NCBI GenBank assembly: GCA_028718465.1
Contig: JAQULX010000249.1
Coordinates: forward strand, 1-5,227
Direction of reading: 5' to 3'
DNA: 5,227 nt
Origin: Dehalococcoidales bacterium
GTDB taxonomy: Bacteria > Chloroflexota > Dehalococcoidia > Dehalococcoidales > UBA3254
Shown: piece by piece, positions 1 to 5,227 of the stretch
Position numbering within the stretch: position 1 is the stretch's first letter
Layout of the letters: each line of letters begins with the position of its first letter
Notes under the pieces: model-generated
What the model saw: only the letters and a program-made list of their open reading frames with translations
What the model was told of the DNA's origin: nothing
Database searches by the model: none
Program-made: the position numbers and the translations under genes

Positions 1-528
1 ATCAGCCTTACCGAAACTTAAAGAGTGGCCGACCGTACCGGAAGAAGTACTGATCCCAAGAGGGGAATCTTTCCCGGATATCTCCAGGCCGATTTTTCCG
101 CTGAGGACAGAATTCCCGGCATATATGCCGATAGTGCGGTCTTTCAAGCTGCGGAGATAGATATCTCCGCCGTTTTCGATAATTATCTCCGGTGAAAAAT
201 GAGATAGTTCTTCGCCGACGAAGTGAGCGATGGCGCCGGCCACAGCGGCCATAGGCCCTACCGATGCTTTTTCCGCGGCCTCCGCCATTGCCTGAATGAT
301 CAAAGGGTCCCCGGCTTTGACGGGGAATGGCTCCAGGGTGGTGAGGAAGAGGGGGTGGAAAGCGATATATTTTTTTATGATCGAGCGGTATTTGAGAATG
401 GACTTGCGGGCTTTGCCGGCCAGGTTGGTTCCGGCGCTGATACAGCAGTCCGTCTCTTCGACGATAACGTTGAAAGTGACGAGGTCCTTATTCTTAACCC
501 AGTGCCGGTATGTCCGAGGCTGGTACAT
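1..528 (-). CDS. UPF0280 / COG2122 family protein (ApbE-like), 3' end cut by left edge
   Basis: The frame is open for 176 codons from an ATG at 528 to the left edge, so the C-terminus is missing; family members are about 240 residues from memory. The opening MYQPRTYRHWV, then LVTFNVIVEETD (16-27), is typical of UPF0280. Further family-like blocks are GPMAAVAGAIA (91-101), the Gly-rich IENGGDIYL (117-125), and SSGTVGHSLSFGKAD (162-176), which recalls the ApbE flavin-transferase fold. The ATG is preferred over an in-frame TTG at 534 because it matches the family start; an in-frame TAG at 552-550 limits extension. No good Shine-Dalgarno is visible. The gene follows the ferredoxin stop by 39 nt, so cotranscription is likely. 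A COG2122 protein has been implicated with DUF39 and the NIL-ferredoxin in homocysteine synthesis in Methanosarcina (recalled literature); the exact role is unsettled. Residues 28-29 are adjacent cysteines. Confidence 0.88.
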   Translation of the reverse strand, partial: MYQPRTYRHWVKNKDLVTFNVIVEETDCCISAGTNLAGKARKSILKYRSIIKKYIAFHPLFLTTLEPFPVKAGDPLIIQAMAEAAEKASVGPMAAVAGAIAHFVGEELSHFSPEIIIENGGDIYLRSLKDRTIGIYAGNSVLSGKIGLEISGKDSPLGISTSSGTVGHSLSFGKAD

Positions 529-567
529 AATCAAAACCCGAGACCGAAACTAAAAATCAACGGCCTG

Positions 568-1005
568 TTAGAAGTGGAGTTCCATAGCCCTGGGCGGACA
601 GGCCTTGATGCAAAGCCCGCAGGCTACACATCTGGCGTCATTAAAGCGGACAACCAGGGTCTCGGGTTCGTATGTAAAGGCACCCGCAGGACAGATAGTG
701 ATGCAGGCCCCGCAAGAGGTGCACCGCTCTTCATTGCGGGTGACATCCTGGCTGAGCGACTGGATTTTTACTCCTCTGTCAATCAGGTACTGCACGCCCT
801 GGTCGTAGTGTTTCTGATCGCCTTTGAGCTCAACAACCATCAGTCCCTCCGCCTCGGGGGTGATGGAAGCCTTGAGGATATTGAACACCAGATCATAGTC
901 CTTGGTAAGGTGGTAGAGTATCGGCTCGTCCACCATGCGTTTGGGAAAATGCAGGACTACTTTTTTGGCCACAATTTTTTTATTGACCTTTTCATTATCC
1001 GCCAT
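568..1005 (-). CDS. NIL-domain 2[4Fe-4S] ferredoxin (homocysteine biosynthesis partner)
   Basis: This is a complete 145-residue cytoplasmic protein. Residues about 13-84 (KKVVLHFP to IQSL) form a NIL domain, the small ACT-like module also found at the end of methionine ABC transporter ATPases. Residues 95-136 carry two classical [4Fe-4S] motifs: C95-x2-C98-x2-C101-x3-C105-P and C126-x2-C129-x2-C132-x3-C136-P. The ATG at 1005 is the only reasonable start, because an in-frame TGA lies three codons upstream (1014-1012). The ribosome binding site is weak (GAAG close to the ATG). It sits 62 nt after the DUF39 gene and 39 nt before the UPF0280 gene. The same domain pair occurs in Methanosarcina MA1822, reported to act with DUF39 in homocysteine formation. 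By inference it supplies electrons or handles sulfur for that reaction, and the NIL domain may sense or bind a sulfur amino acid. The domain call is firm; the pathway role rests on context. Confidence 0.93.
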   Translation of the reverse strand: MADNEKVNKKIVAKKVVLHFPKRMVDEPILYHLTKDYDLVFNILKASITPEAEGLMVVELKGDQKHYDQGVQYLIDRGVKIQSLSQDVTRNEERCTSCGACITICPAGAFTYEPETLVVRFNDARCVACGLCIKACPPRAMELHF

Positions 1006-1067
1006 ATTTCTTCAATTTCCATATATCCGGCATCGGGCAAAAACACCGGCTACTAAAAACTCTATTA

Positions 1068-2276
1068 TTACTCCCTGATCGGCCGCTCATTCAACGGCTT
1101 AAAAGCAATGCCTGAATCGACTCCGGGCAATGGTGCTACCGGCTCGGTAAGAAGGAAACGGCCGCTTTTGATCCACTCTTTGAGGGTACCGGCAATTTCC
1201 AGCGCCCGCGGGTAGCTGGAAAGAGAAGCCGTGGGTACCTCTTTCCCGCCGATTTTAATCTTCCCGCTCCTCAATTCGGCATAGCTGACTTCTCCCACTA
1301 CATCCGGCTCGCGGTTGGGATAAGCTCCCGAGTAATCGATTACCGCAGCCATGATCTCAGCATCTGTAATAGTGGTGTATTTCAGGATTTCTTCATTCAA
1401 GATAGGGATGGGCACTCCGATCCCCACAGTCAAAGAGACCCCGTAACCCAGCATACTGGCACCCACCAGGTAGCGCGGATTCATCTGTTTTAAGTCACCG
1501 ATCACGCACAGCGTGGCGGCCCCGCCTCTGGGCGCACCGCTTTCAGAGCGAGGAGTGCCGGGATTATACTGGGTGCCCGGCCAGGCCACATAACCGGTCC
1601 CCCCACCCAGGAAAATGCGGGTACCGATGCCGATGGTTTTATAATAGGGGTCCTTCATGAGCGGAGACAACTGTCCGGCGCAGGAATAGCCGGCGCTGCC
1701 CAAATTGGGCTTCAGAACACCCATATAGGTGTAAATGGTTTTATTGGAAAGGTTGACTGCTACATTGTAGTTCTGGTAGGCGTTGCGCATATTGAAAAGT
1801 ACCGCTTCATTAAGGTCTTTGATATTGATCCAGGTTTCCAGCTTCCTGCGGGGGTAGCAGTCCGTACCGTAAGCGCTGGCGACCAGGCGAACGTCATGCC
1901 CGGCTACCAGTTCCTCGATAACATGGCCGCCTCCATAATTGAAGTCGCCGGGGTGGTTACGGTTGCGGGGATCATCGTCCGGCAGGGCGTTGGCCCCGAT
2001 AAACAGGTCCGCAGCCGCAAAAGCAGGATATGCCGGGACGTCATTGAGATAGGCCTTGCCTCCTCCCAGTTTGATACGCGGCTTGGCATGACCGATATTG
2101 AAATAAGCGCCGGAAGAACACATGGGGCCGAAGGTGCCTGTGGTCACCACGTCTACCTTTTCGGCTGCCCTGGAAATGCCTTCCTGTTTGGCGATTTCTA
2201 TTATCTCGGCTGCAGTAACTACTACTGCCTGCCCTTTTTGGATCTTCTCATTGATTTCTTTGATTGTTTTTGGCAT
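1068..2276 (-). CDS. DUF39 family protein, probable homocysteine synthase (sulfide/aspartate-semialdehyde route)
   Basis: This is a complete 402-residue protein of the DUF39 (HcyBio) family. The N-terminus, TIKEINEKIQKGQAVVVTA, is typical, followed by VVTTGTFGPMCSSGA (43-57) and several Gly-rich segments: GGGKAYLNDVPAYP (71-84), GGGTGYVAWPGTQYNPG (224-240) and SGAPRGGAATLCVIGD (246-261). The cysteines are C53, C140, C199 and C257. C53 in MCSSGA and C140 in YGTDCYPRRK stand in conserved-looking blocks, and persulfide chemistry on two conserved cysteines has been proposed for the family. The Methanosarcina homologue MA1821 carries a C-terminal CBS pair; this protein ends before any CBS domain. 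The expected role is sulfur insertion that converts aspartate semialdehyde to homocysteine, bypassing O-acylhomoserine. The ATG at 2276 matches the family start; AGG eight bases upstream is a weak ribosome binding site. It ends in TAA and leads the NIL-ferredoxin and UPF0280 genes. Confidence 0.92.
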   Translation of the reverse strand: MPKTIKEINEKIQKGQAVVVTAAEIIEIAKQEGISRAAEKVDVVTTGTFGPMCSSGAYFNIGHAKPRIKLGGGKAYLNDVPAYPAFAAADLFIGANALPDDDPRNRNHPGDFNYGGGHVIEELVAGHDVRLVASAYGTDCYPRRKLETWINIKDLNEAVLFNMRNAYQNYNVAVNLSNKTIYTYMGVLKPNLGSAGYSCAGQLSPLMKDPYYKTIGIGTRIFLGGGTGYVAWPGTQYNPGTPRSESGAPRGGAATLCVIGDLKQMNPRYLVGASMLGYGVSLTVGIGVPIPILNEEILKYTTITDAEIMAAVIDYSGAYPNREPDVVGEVSYAELRSGKIKIGGKEVPTASLSSYPRALEIAGTLKEWIKSGRFLLTEPVAPLPGVDSGIAFKPLNERPIRE

Positions 2277-2288
2277 TTTCTTGACCTG

Positions 2289-2317
2289 ATAATAGTCTGA
2301 TGCTTATGGATTGTCAA
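2289..2317 (-). promoter_or_regulatory. Near-consensus sigma-70 type promoter for the DUF39 operon
   Basis: On the minus strand, TTGACA (2317-2312, a perfect -35) is followed after exactly 17 bp by TATTAT (2294-2289, five of six matches to the -10 consensus). Only 12 nt lie between the -10 box and the DUF39 ATG, so the expected start of transcription leaves a leader of roughly 4-8 nt. It would drive the DUF39, NIL-ferredoxin and UPF0280 genes independently of iorA. Confidence 0.65.
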
Positions 2318-2361
2318 CTACACGCACAGTACCGACCGGTCTGGCGGAACTGCGGCGTTTG

Positions 2362-4248
2362 TCATCCGCCGTTCCTTTTAATAGCTCCAGCCGGACAGAC
2401 CTGCGAGCAAACCCCGCAGCCGTCGCACTGGGAGATATCGATAGCTGTCCGGCCATTCTCAATAATCAGCGCCGGGCAGCCCAGTGAATTCAGACAGAGC
2501 TTGCAGTTGGTGCAGGTATCCGCCTCGATATGATAGGGAACAGTTTTTTCACCGCGCTGTCTCCGGTCTCTCTGGGCCAGGATACCGCAGAGACCGCGCA
2601 TGACAATGACTGCCGGACCGTCGAAGCGGACCGCTTTTTCCAGTACATCCACGGCTTTCTTGATATCGAAAGGATTGACCACCTCAACAAATTTGACGTT
2701 GCAGGCCCGGGCGATGTCCTCAGGCCTGATAGCGGACTCGTTATTACCCGGAGTGCCCGGATGCGGCTGGAAGCCGGTCATGGCGGTGGCTGAGTTGTCC
2801 AGGACTACCAGGGTAACTTTAGTCTTGTTAAAAACAGCGTTTATCAGGGGCGGGATTCCCGAATGGAAGAAGGTCGAGTCACCCAGGTGACCGATGACCG
2901 GCCCGCTTTGCCCTCTGGCGACCCCGTTGGCAACGCCGAAACCGGCGCCCATGCAGCAGTTGGTATCATATGAATTCAACGGCGGATTGAAACCAAGGCT
3001 GTAGCAGCCGATATCGCCGGTGAGGACCTTTTCTCCCAGATCCTTTTTGACCTTGCGGGAGGCCATGTTAATGGAGTAGAAAGAAGCCCGGTGCGGGCAG
3101 CCAGCACACAGGGTGGGAGGCCTGGAAGGCAGCAGCCCGGAAGTCTCTTCCGTCCGCCTGTCCAGGCCGGCGAAGTCGACCGGCATCCGGCCGCCTGTGA
3201 TACTGGTGATTGACTCTGCTACTTTACGGGTGGAAAGCTCGTTGGCGATGGGGACAACATCCTTGCCGTGAATTTTAACTTTGATACCAGCGTCCTGAGC
3301 GATCACCTTAACATGGTTTTCAACAAAAGGCTCCAGCTCTTCGATGACCAGGACTTCCGGAACAGCTTGCAGAAGCCGGCGGACTTTATTTTCCGGCAGA
3401 GGAAACGGGGTACCGATTTTGAGCAAGGAAACCTTATCCGCCAGTCCTAACCAGATCAGGGCTTCCATGACATAACTATAAGAGATGCCGCTGGCGATGA
3501 TGCCCAGTTTGGCGCTGTCTACGAGCTGCAACTGGTTGTAAGGCAGGCTGTCGACAAGATCTTTGATCTTCTTAAATTTTTCAAGCAGTACGGACCGGTT
3601 TTTCCTGGCAAAGGCTGGAAGACAGATAAAACGCGGGTCTTTCTTAAATTCACCGGCAGGCCGGCGCCCGGTCAGTTCTCCCAGCTTAACATCTCCCCGT
3701 GAATGGCCCAGCCGGGTAACCGACCGCAGCATAAAAAGCTGGCCGAACTGTTCGGAAAGGCTGAAGGCATCCACCATCATGTCCTTGGCTTCCTGGGGGG
3801 AGGAAGGCTCCAATATGGGTAGATAAGCCTGCTCGGAGATGAAACGGTTGTCCTGCTCATTCTGGGAACTCCAGATGCCCGGATCATCGGCATTTACCAG
3901 TACCATCCCGCCGACAGCCCCCATATAGGTAGCTGACATCAGGGGATCGTGGGCCACATTCAGTCCCACCATCTTCATGGCTGTCATCGACCGTACACCG
4001 GATATGGAAGCGCCAAGGGCTACCTCGAAAGCAACCTTTTCATTGACCGACCATTCGGCATAAAAATTCATTTCTCCGGACATATTGATGAGGGTCTCGC
4101 TGATTTCACTGGAAGGCGTTCCGGGATAGGCAGCGAAAACCTGGACTCCAGCTTCAAGCGCTCCCCGGGCGATAGCTTCATTGCCAAGCATGAAGAGAAT
4201 TTTACCGGGGGCATTCGAAGTAAGAGTGAGTTTTTCCGTTGACTGCAT
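2362..4248 (-). CDS. iorA: Indolepyruvate ferredoxin oxidoreductase alpha subunit (IorA-like)
   Basis: This is a complete 628-residue protein. Residues about 18-200 are the POR-type N-terminal domain, with AAYPGTPSSEI (39-49) and SVNEKVAFEVALGAS (67-81). Residues about 375-565 are the thiamine-diphosphate domain: CAGCPHR (381-387), GDIGCYSLG (411-419), the cofactor motif GDSTFFHSG (456-464) and LDNSATAMTG (483-492). The C-terminus has a ferredoxin domain with C579-x2-C582-x2-C585-x5-C591-P and C608-x2-C611-x2-C614-x3-C618-P. The family oxidatively decarboxylates aryl-2-oxoacids from aromatic amino acids to acyl-CoA and reduces ferredoxin. The ATG at 4248 is chosen because GGAGG at 4258-4254 lies five bases upstream. 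An in-frame TTG at 4260 would place that site inside the coding region. The gamma domain is normally the separate IorB; it is neither fused nor encoded next door, since the next gene 85 nt on is DUF39. Actual substrate is uncertain. Confidence 0.93.
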   Translation of the reverse strand: MQSTEKLTLTSNAPGKILFMLGNEAIARGALEAGVQVFAAYPGTPSSEISETLINMSGEMNFYAEWSVNEKVAFEVALGASISGVRSMTAMKMVGLNVAHDPLMSATYMGAVGGMVLVNADDPGIWSSQNEQDNRFISEQAYLPILEPSSPQEAKDMMVDAFSLSEQFGQLFMLRSVTRLGHSRGDVKLGELTGRRPAGEFKKDPRFICLPAFARKNRSVLLEKFKKIKDLVDSLPYNQLQLVDSAKLGIIASGISYSYVMEALIWLGLADKVSLLKIGTPFPLPENKVRRLLQAVPEVLVIEELEPFVENHVKVIAQDAGIKVKIHGKDVVPIANELSTRKVAESITSITGGRMPVDFAGLDRRTEETSGLLPSRPPTLCAGCPHRASFYSINMASRKVKKDLGEKVLTGDIGCYSLGFNPPLNSYDTNCCMGAGFGVANGVARGQSGPVIGHLGDSTFFHSGIPPLINAVFNKTKVTLVVLDNSATAMTGFQPHPGTPGNNESAIRPEDIARACNVKFVEVVNPFDIKKAVDVLEKAVRFDGPAVIVMRGLCGILAQRDRRQRGEKTVPYHIEADTCTNCKLCLNSLGCPALIIENGRTAIDISQCDGCGVCSQVCPAGAIKRNGG

Positions 4249-4253
4249 GTTGT

Positions 4254-4258
4254 CCTCC
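4254..4258 (-). promoter_or_regulatory. Ribosome binding site deciding the iorA start
   Basis: GGAGG on the minus strand, followed by ACAAC, gives five-base spacing to the ATG at 4248. It would be translated as codons if the upstream TTG (4260) were used, so it supports the ATG start and a 628-residue product. Confidence 0.8.
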
Positions 4259-4275
4259 AAATTTGTAGCTTCCTC

Positions 4276-4305
4276 ATTTTATCAGCTTCTATGCTCGTAC
4301 TGCAA
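4276..4305 (-). promoter_or_regulatory. Putative promoter of iorA
   Basis: On the minus strand, TTGCAG (4305-4300, four of six at -35) and TAAAAT (4281-4276, five of six at -10) are separated by 18 bp. A start about seven bases downstream would give a leader of about 20 nt that contains the GGAGG site. An inverted pair, GCTTCT (4313-4308) and AGAAGC (4290-4285), brackets the -35 and could be an operator. Confidence 0.45.
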
Positions 4306-4315
4306 AAAGAAGCCT

Positions 4316-4331
4316 TTGCCTGTTTGCCTGT
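4316..4331. repeat. Tandem octamer TTGCCTGT x2
   Basis: The plus strand reads TTGCCTGT twice with no gap (ACAGGCAA twice on minus). It ends about ten bases upstream of the -35 box proposed for iorA, a position suited to an activator site. It could also be chance or replication slippage. Confidence 0.6.
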
Positions 4332-4397
4332 CTGCATGAAATATCGTAACGACGTGGGCTCGGGGAGAGGACGGAACTACGATTAAAGATTAATGAA

Positions 4398-4420
4398 GGG
4401 GAGAGGTGGCCGCCTCCCCC
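4398..4420 (-). terminator. GC-rich hairpin, possible terminator of the molybdoenzyme gene
   Basis: On the minus strand GGGGGAGG pairs with CCTCTCCCC (eight pairs, one of them G-U, with one bulged C) around a six-base loop. The hairpin is followed by TTCATTAATCTTT. The downstream T content is only moderate and broken, so this is a weak rho-independent terminator candidate. It lies about 190 nt past the stop and upstream of the iorA promoter. Confidence 0.35.
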
Positions 4421-4443
4421 TGATGCTTCGCCTGCCTCGGCAA

Positions 4444-4459
4444 CCTCCTGCATGACAGG
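4444..4459 (-). repeat. Direct repeat copy 2 (CCTGTCATGCAGGAGG)
   Basis: On the minus strand this 16-mer matches the copy at 4520-4505 (CCTGTCATTTCGGAGG) at 13 of 16 positions. The two copies are 61 bp apart start to start and bracket the palindrome. Confidence 0.6.
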
Positions 4460-4476
4460 ATTGAGTGAGATTCTAC

Positions 4477-4506
4477 GGTCTGGCCGGATATAAGACCGGT
4501 CAGGCC
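4477..4506. repeat. Imperfect palindrome, 11-bp stem with 8-nt loop
   Basis: GGTCTGGCCGG (4477-4487) pairs with CCGGTCAGGCC (4496-4506). Nine pairs are Watson-Crick and two are G-U/T, with loop ATATAAGA. It is flanked by the two 16-nt direct repeats, and no T-run follows on either strand, so it looks more like a repeat-element core than a terminator. Confidence 0.65.
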
Positions 4507-4520
4507 TCCGAAATGACAGG
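4505..4520 (-). repeat. Direct repeat copy 1 (CCTGTCATTTCGGAGG)
   Basis: This is the upstream partner of the repeat at 4459-4444 in the minus-strand direction. TGTCATTTCGGAG here and AGAATCTCA just past the palindrome resemble, from memory, the ends of dispersed intergenic repeats of the TGTCATTC...GAATCTC kind seen in many bacterial genomes. Confidence 0.6.
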
Positions 4521-4529
4521 AAGCGGCCG

Positions 4530-4547
4530 GCTGCCTCGGGGGGCAGC
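4530..4547. repeat. Perfect 6-bp hairpin GCTGCC/GGCAGC
   Basis: GCTGCC (4530-4535) and GGCAGC (4542-4547) form a perfect stem around a six-base loop, about 65 nt past the molybdoenzyme stop. It has no adjacent T-run on the minus strand. Part of it, CTGCCTCGG, recurs at 4432-4440. Confidence 0.5.
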
Positions 4548-4609
4548 GGACCATTCCAGTTTTATATTTTATAGACCCAGCACCGGAGAGAAATACCCGG
4601 GCCAGGGCC

Positions 4610-5227
4610 TCATGCTTCAACCCAGGCGTCGAAACGCAGGCCGGAGGCCGGATCATACTCCCTCTGGAAGGATTCCGGATAGAGCTTTTGCCACTCCTCC
4701 ATTTGCTCCATGCTCACTTTCTCTACCTCTACCAGATAGCCGCTGGTAGCCTGTCCGCTGCAATGCCGCGAAATGAGACCATCCGGAGCGATGGTATTAA
4801 TGGCTCCGCCCCGGTCCAGCTTTCCCGGGATGATATAGTCCACACGAGCGCCGTGGTCCACATAGGCAACGCCGGGACGGACCCTCTCCCAGACTCGCGC
4901 GCCGCAAAGCACAGAGCCTCGCTCATTATAGATCCTGACTATATCCCCATCCCGGAGGCCTCTTTTTTCAGCGTCTACCGGATGAATCCAGCAAGGCTCA
5001 TAAAGGTAGCCGTCCCAGCCTTTGACCTTGCAGGTAGGCGCTTCGCGGGTCCAGGAAATGTCATCACACTGGGCATGCACGCGCCAGCGGCCATGGTTCG
5101 ACATGAGCAGCAGGGAGAACATCTTGGCACGAGAGCCGCTCAGTCTCTCGTCGTGCATTTCGGACTTTTCGATCCACTGCGGATAAGGCGGTCTCTCTTT
5201 ATCATCCGGGAAATGTTTGGCCAGTCT
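4610..5227 (-). CDS. Molybdopterin oxidoreductase catalytic subunit, C-terminal part (transhydroxylase-like), 5' end cut by right edge
   Basis: The frame is open from the right edge (AGA at 5227-5225) for 205 codons to TGA at 4612-4610. The start and the Mo-active-site domains lie outside the window; the ATG at 5158 is internal. The visible part is the molybdopterin-dinucleotide-binding beta-barrel domain of the DMSO reductase family: SNHGRWRVHAQCDD, then GWDGYLYEPCWIHPVDA, GLRDGDIVRIYNERGSVL and GVAYVDHGARVDYIIPGKLDRG read as its typical succession of segments. From memory, this run and the ending DYDPASGLRFDAW-type tail (here EYDPASGLRFDAW) resemble large subunits of pyrogallol-phloroglucinol transhydroxylase more than nitrate or formate enzymes. 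That subfamily call is tentative. A Fe-S partner subunit would be expected; none follows the gene, so it would have to lie upstream, outside the window. Confidence 0.88.
   Translation of the reverse strand, partial: RLAKHFPDDKERPPYPQWIEKSEMHDERLSGSRAKMFSLLLMSNHGRWRVHAQCDDISWTREAPTCKVKGWDGYLYEPCWIHPVDAEKRGLRDGDIVRIYNERGSVLCGARVWERVRPGVAYVDHGARVDYIIPGKLDRGGAINTIAPDGLISRHCSGQATSGYLVEVEKVSMEQMEEWQKLYPESFQREYDPASGLRFDAWVEA

Larger units (their letters stand above)
4261..4609. other. Intergenic region with hairpins and repeats
   Basis: About 350 bp separate the molybdoenzyme stop from iorA. I see no credible gene: the open frames across it (for example 4656-4390 on minus) have no ribosome binding site or recognisable domain and run through repeats. 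It contains an AT-rich patch (4560-4573), three hairpin-forming segments, two 16-nt direct repeats, a tandem octamer and a promoter-like pair before iorA. I recognise no tRNA, riboswitch or insertion sequence. Confidence 0.7.

Noticed and set aside
223..1056. A 277-codon plus-strand open frame
   Set aside because: It lies opposite the NIL-ferredoxin and UPF0280 genes, whose minus-strand translations carry clear family motifs. Its own product has no recognisable domain and crosses two real gene boundaries.
2318..2361. GACCGGTC palindrome in the iorA-DUF39 gap as a terminator
   Set aside because: It is only eight bases with no loop or T-run, too little to call a terminator or a specific operator.
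4249..4260. TTG at 4260 as the iorA start
   Set aside because: The four extra codons consist of the Shine-Dalgarno sequence itself; the ATG at 4248 has ideal spacing from it.
4068..4337. An 89-codon minus-strand frame overlapping the iorA start
   Set aside because: It is an out-of-frame shadow of the iorA N-terminus; the GGAGG site and conserved residues support iorA.
4261..4609. A molybdenum cofactor, SAM or T-box riboswitch upstream of iorA
   Set aside because: I could not find the conserved cores of any of these; the hairpins seen do not form a recognisable riboswitch.
4390..4656. An 88-codon minus-strand frame across the intergenic region
   Set aside because: It has no ribosome binding site, overlaps the molybdoenzyme 3' end out of frame, runs through hairpins and repeats, and resembles no family I know.
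4465..4749. A 94-codon plus-strand frame
   Set aside because: It is antisense to the molybdoenzyme end and the repeat region, with a Pro/Arg/Gly-rich composition typical of GC-rich shadow frames.

Overview
The window reads as bacterial chromosome from a strict anaerobe. All five protein genes lie on the minus strand, so transcription runs from right to left. The gene content (a molybdopterin oxidoreductase, a thiamine-diphosphate/Fe-S 2-oxoacid:ferredoxin oxidoreductase subunit, a polyferredoxin and the DUF39 homocysteine enzyme) fits an obligately anaerobic, sulfide-exposed lifestyle. Sigma-70-like promoters and a GGAGG ribosome binding site argue for a bacterium over a methanogen. My guess is an anaerobic Firmicute (Clostridia, Peptococcaceae-like) or a sulfate-reducer/syntroph relative, but the sequence does not settle this.

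Layout in transcription order. (1) 5227-4610: the C-terminal end of a large DMSO-reductase-family molybdenum enzyme, cut by the right edge, resembling pyrogallol/phloroglucinol transhydroxylase-type subunits. (2) 4609-4249: a 361-bp intergenic region with several hairpins, a pair of 16-nt direct repeats around an 11-bp stem, a tandem octamer, and a plausible promoter and ribosome binding site for the next gene. (3) 4248-2362: a complete iorA-like gene (628 aa) for the alpha subunit of an indolepyruvate/aryl-2-oxoacid:ferredoxin oxidoreductase, with no iorB next to it. (4) 2276-1068, 1005-568 and 528 to the left edge: a DUF39 protein, a NIL-domain 2[4Fe-4S] ferredoxin and a UPF0280 (COG2122, ApbE-like) protein.

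The last three genes form the set linked in Methanosarcina to homocysteine synthesis from aspartate semialdehyde and sulfide-derived sulfur. Here they are consecutive, with a near-consensus promoter (TTGACA, 17 bp, TATTAT) directly before the DUF39 start codon. This promoter sits so close to the ATG that its transcript would be almost leaderless. The trio probably forms its own operon, possibly also reached by read-through from iorA. The system is known in outline. What merits attention is its compact bacterial arrangement, the unpaired iorA beside it, and the structured 4.26-4.61 kb intergenic region.
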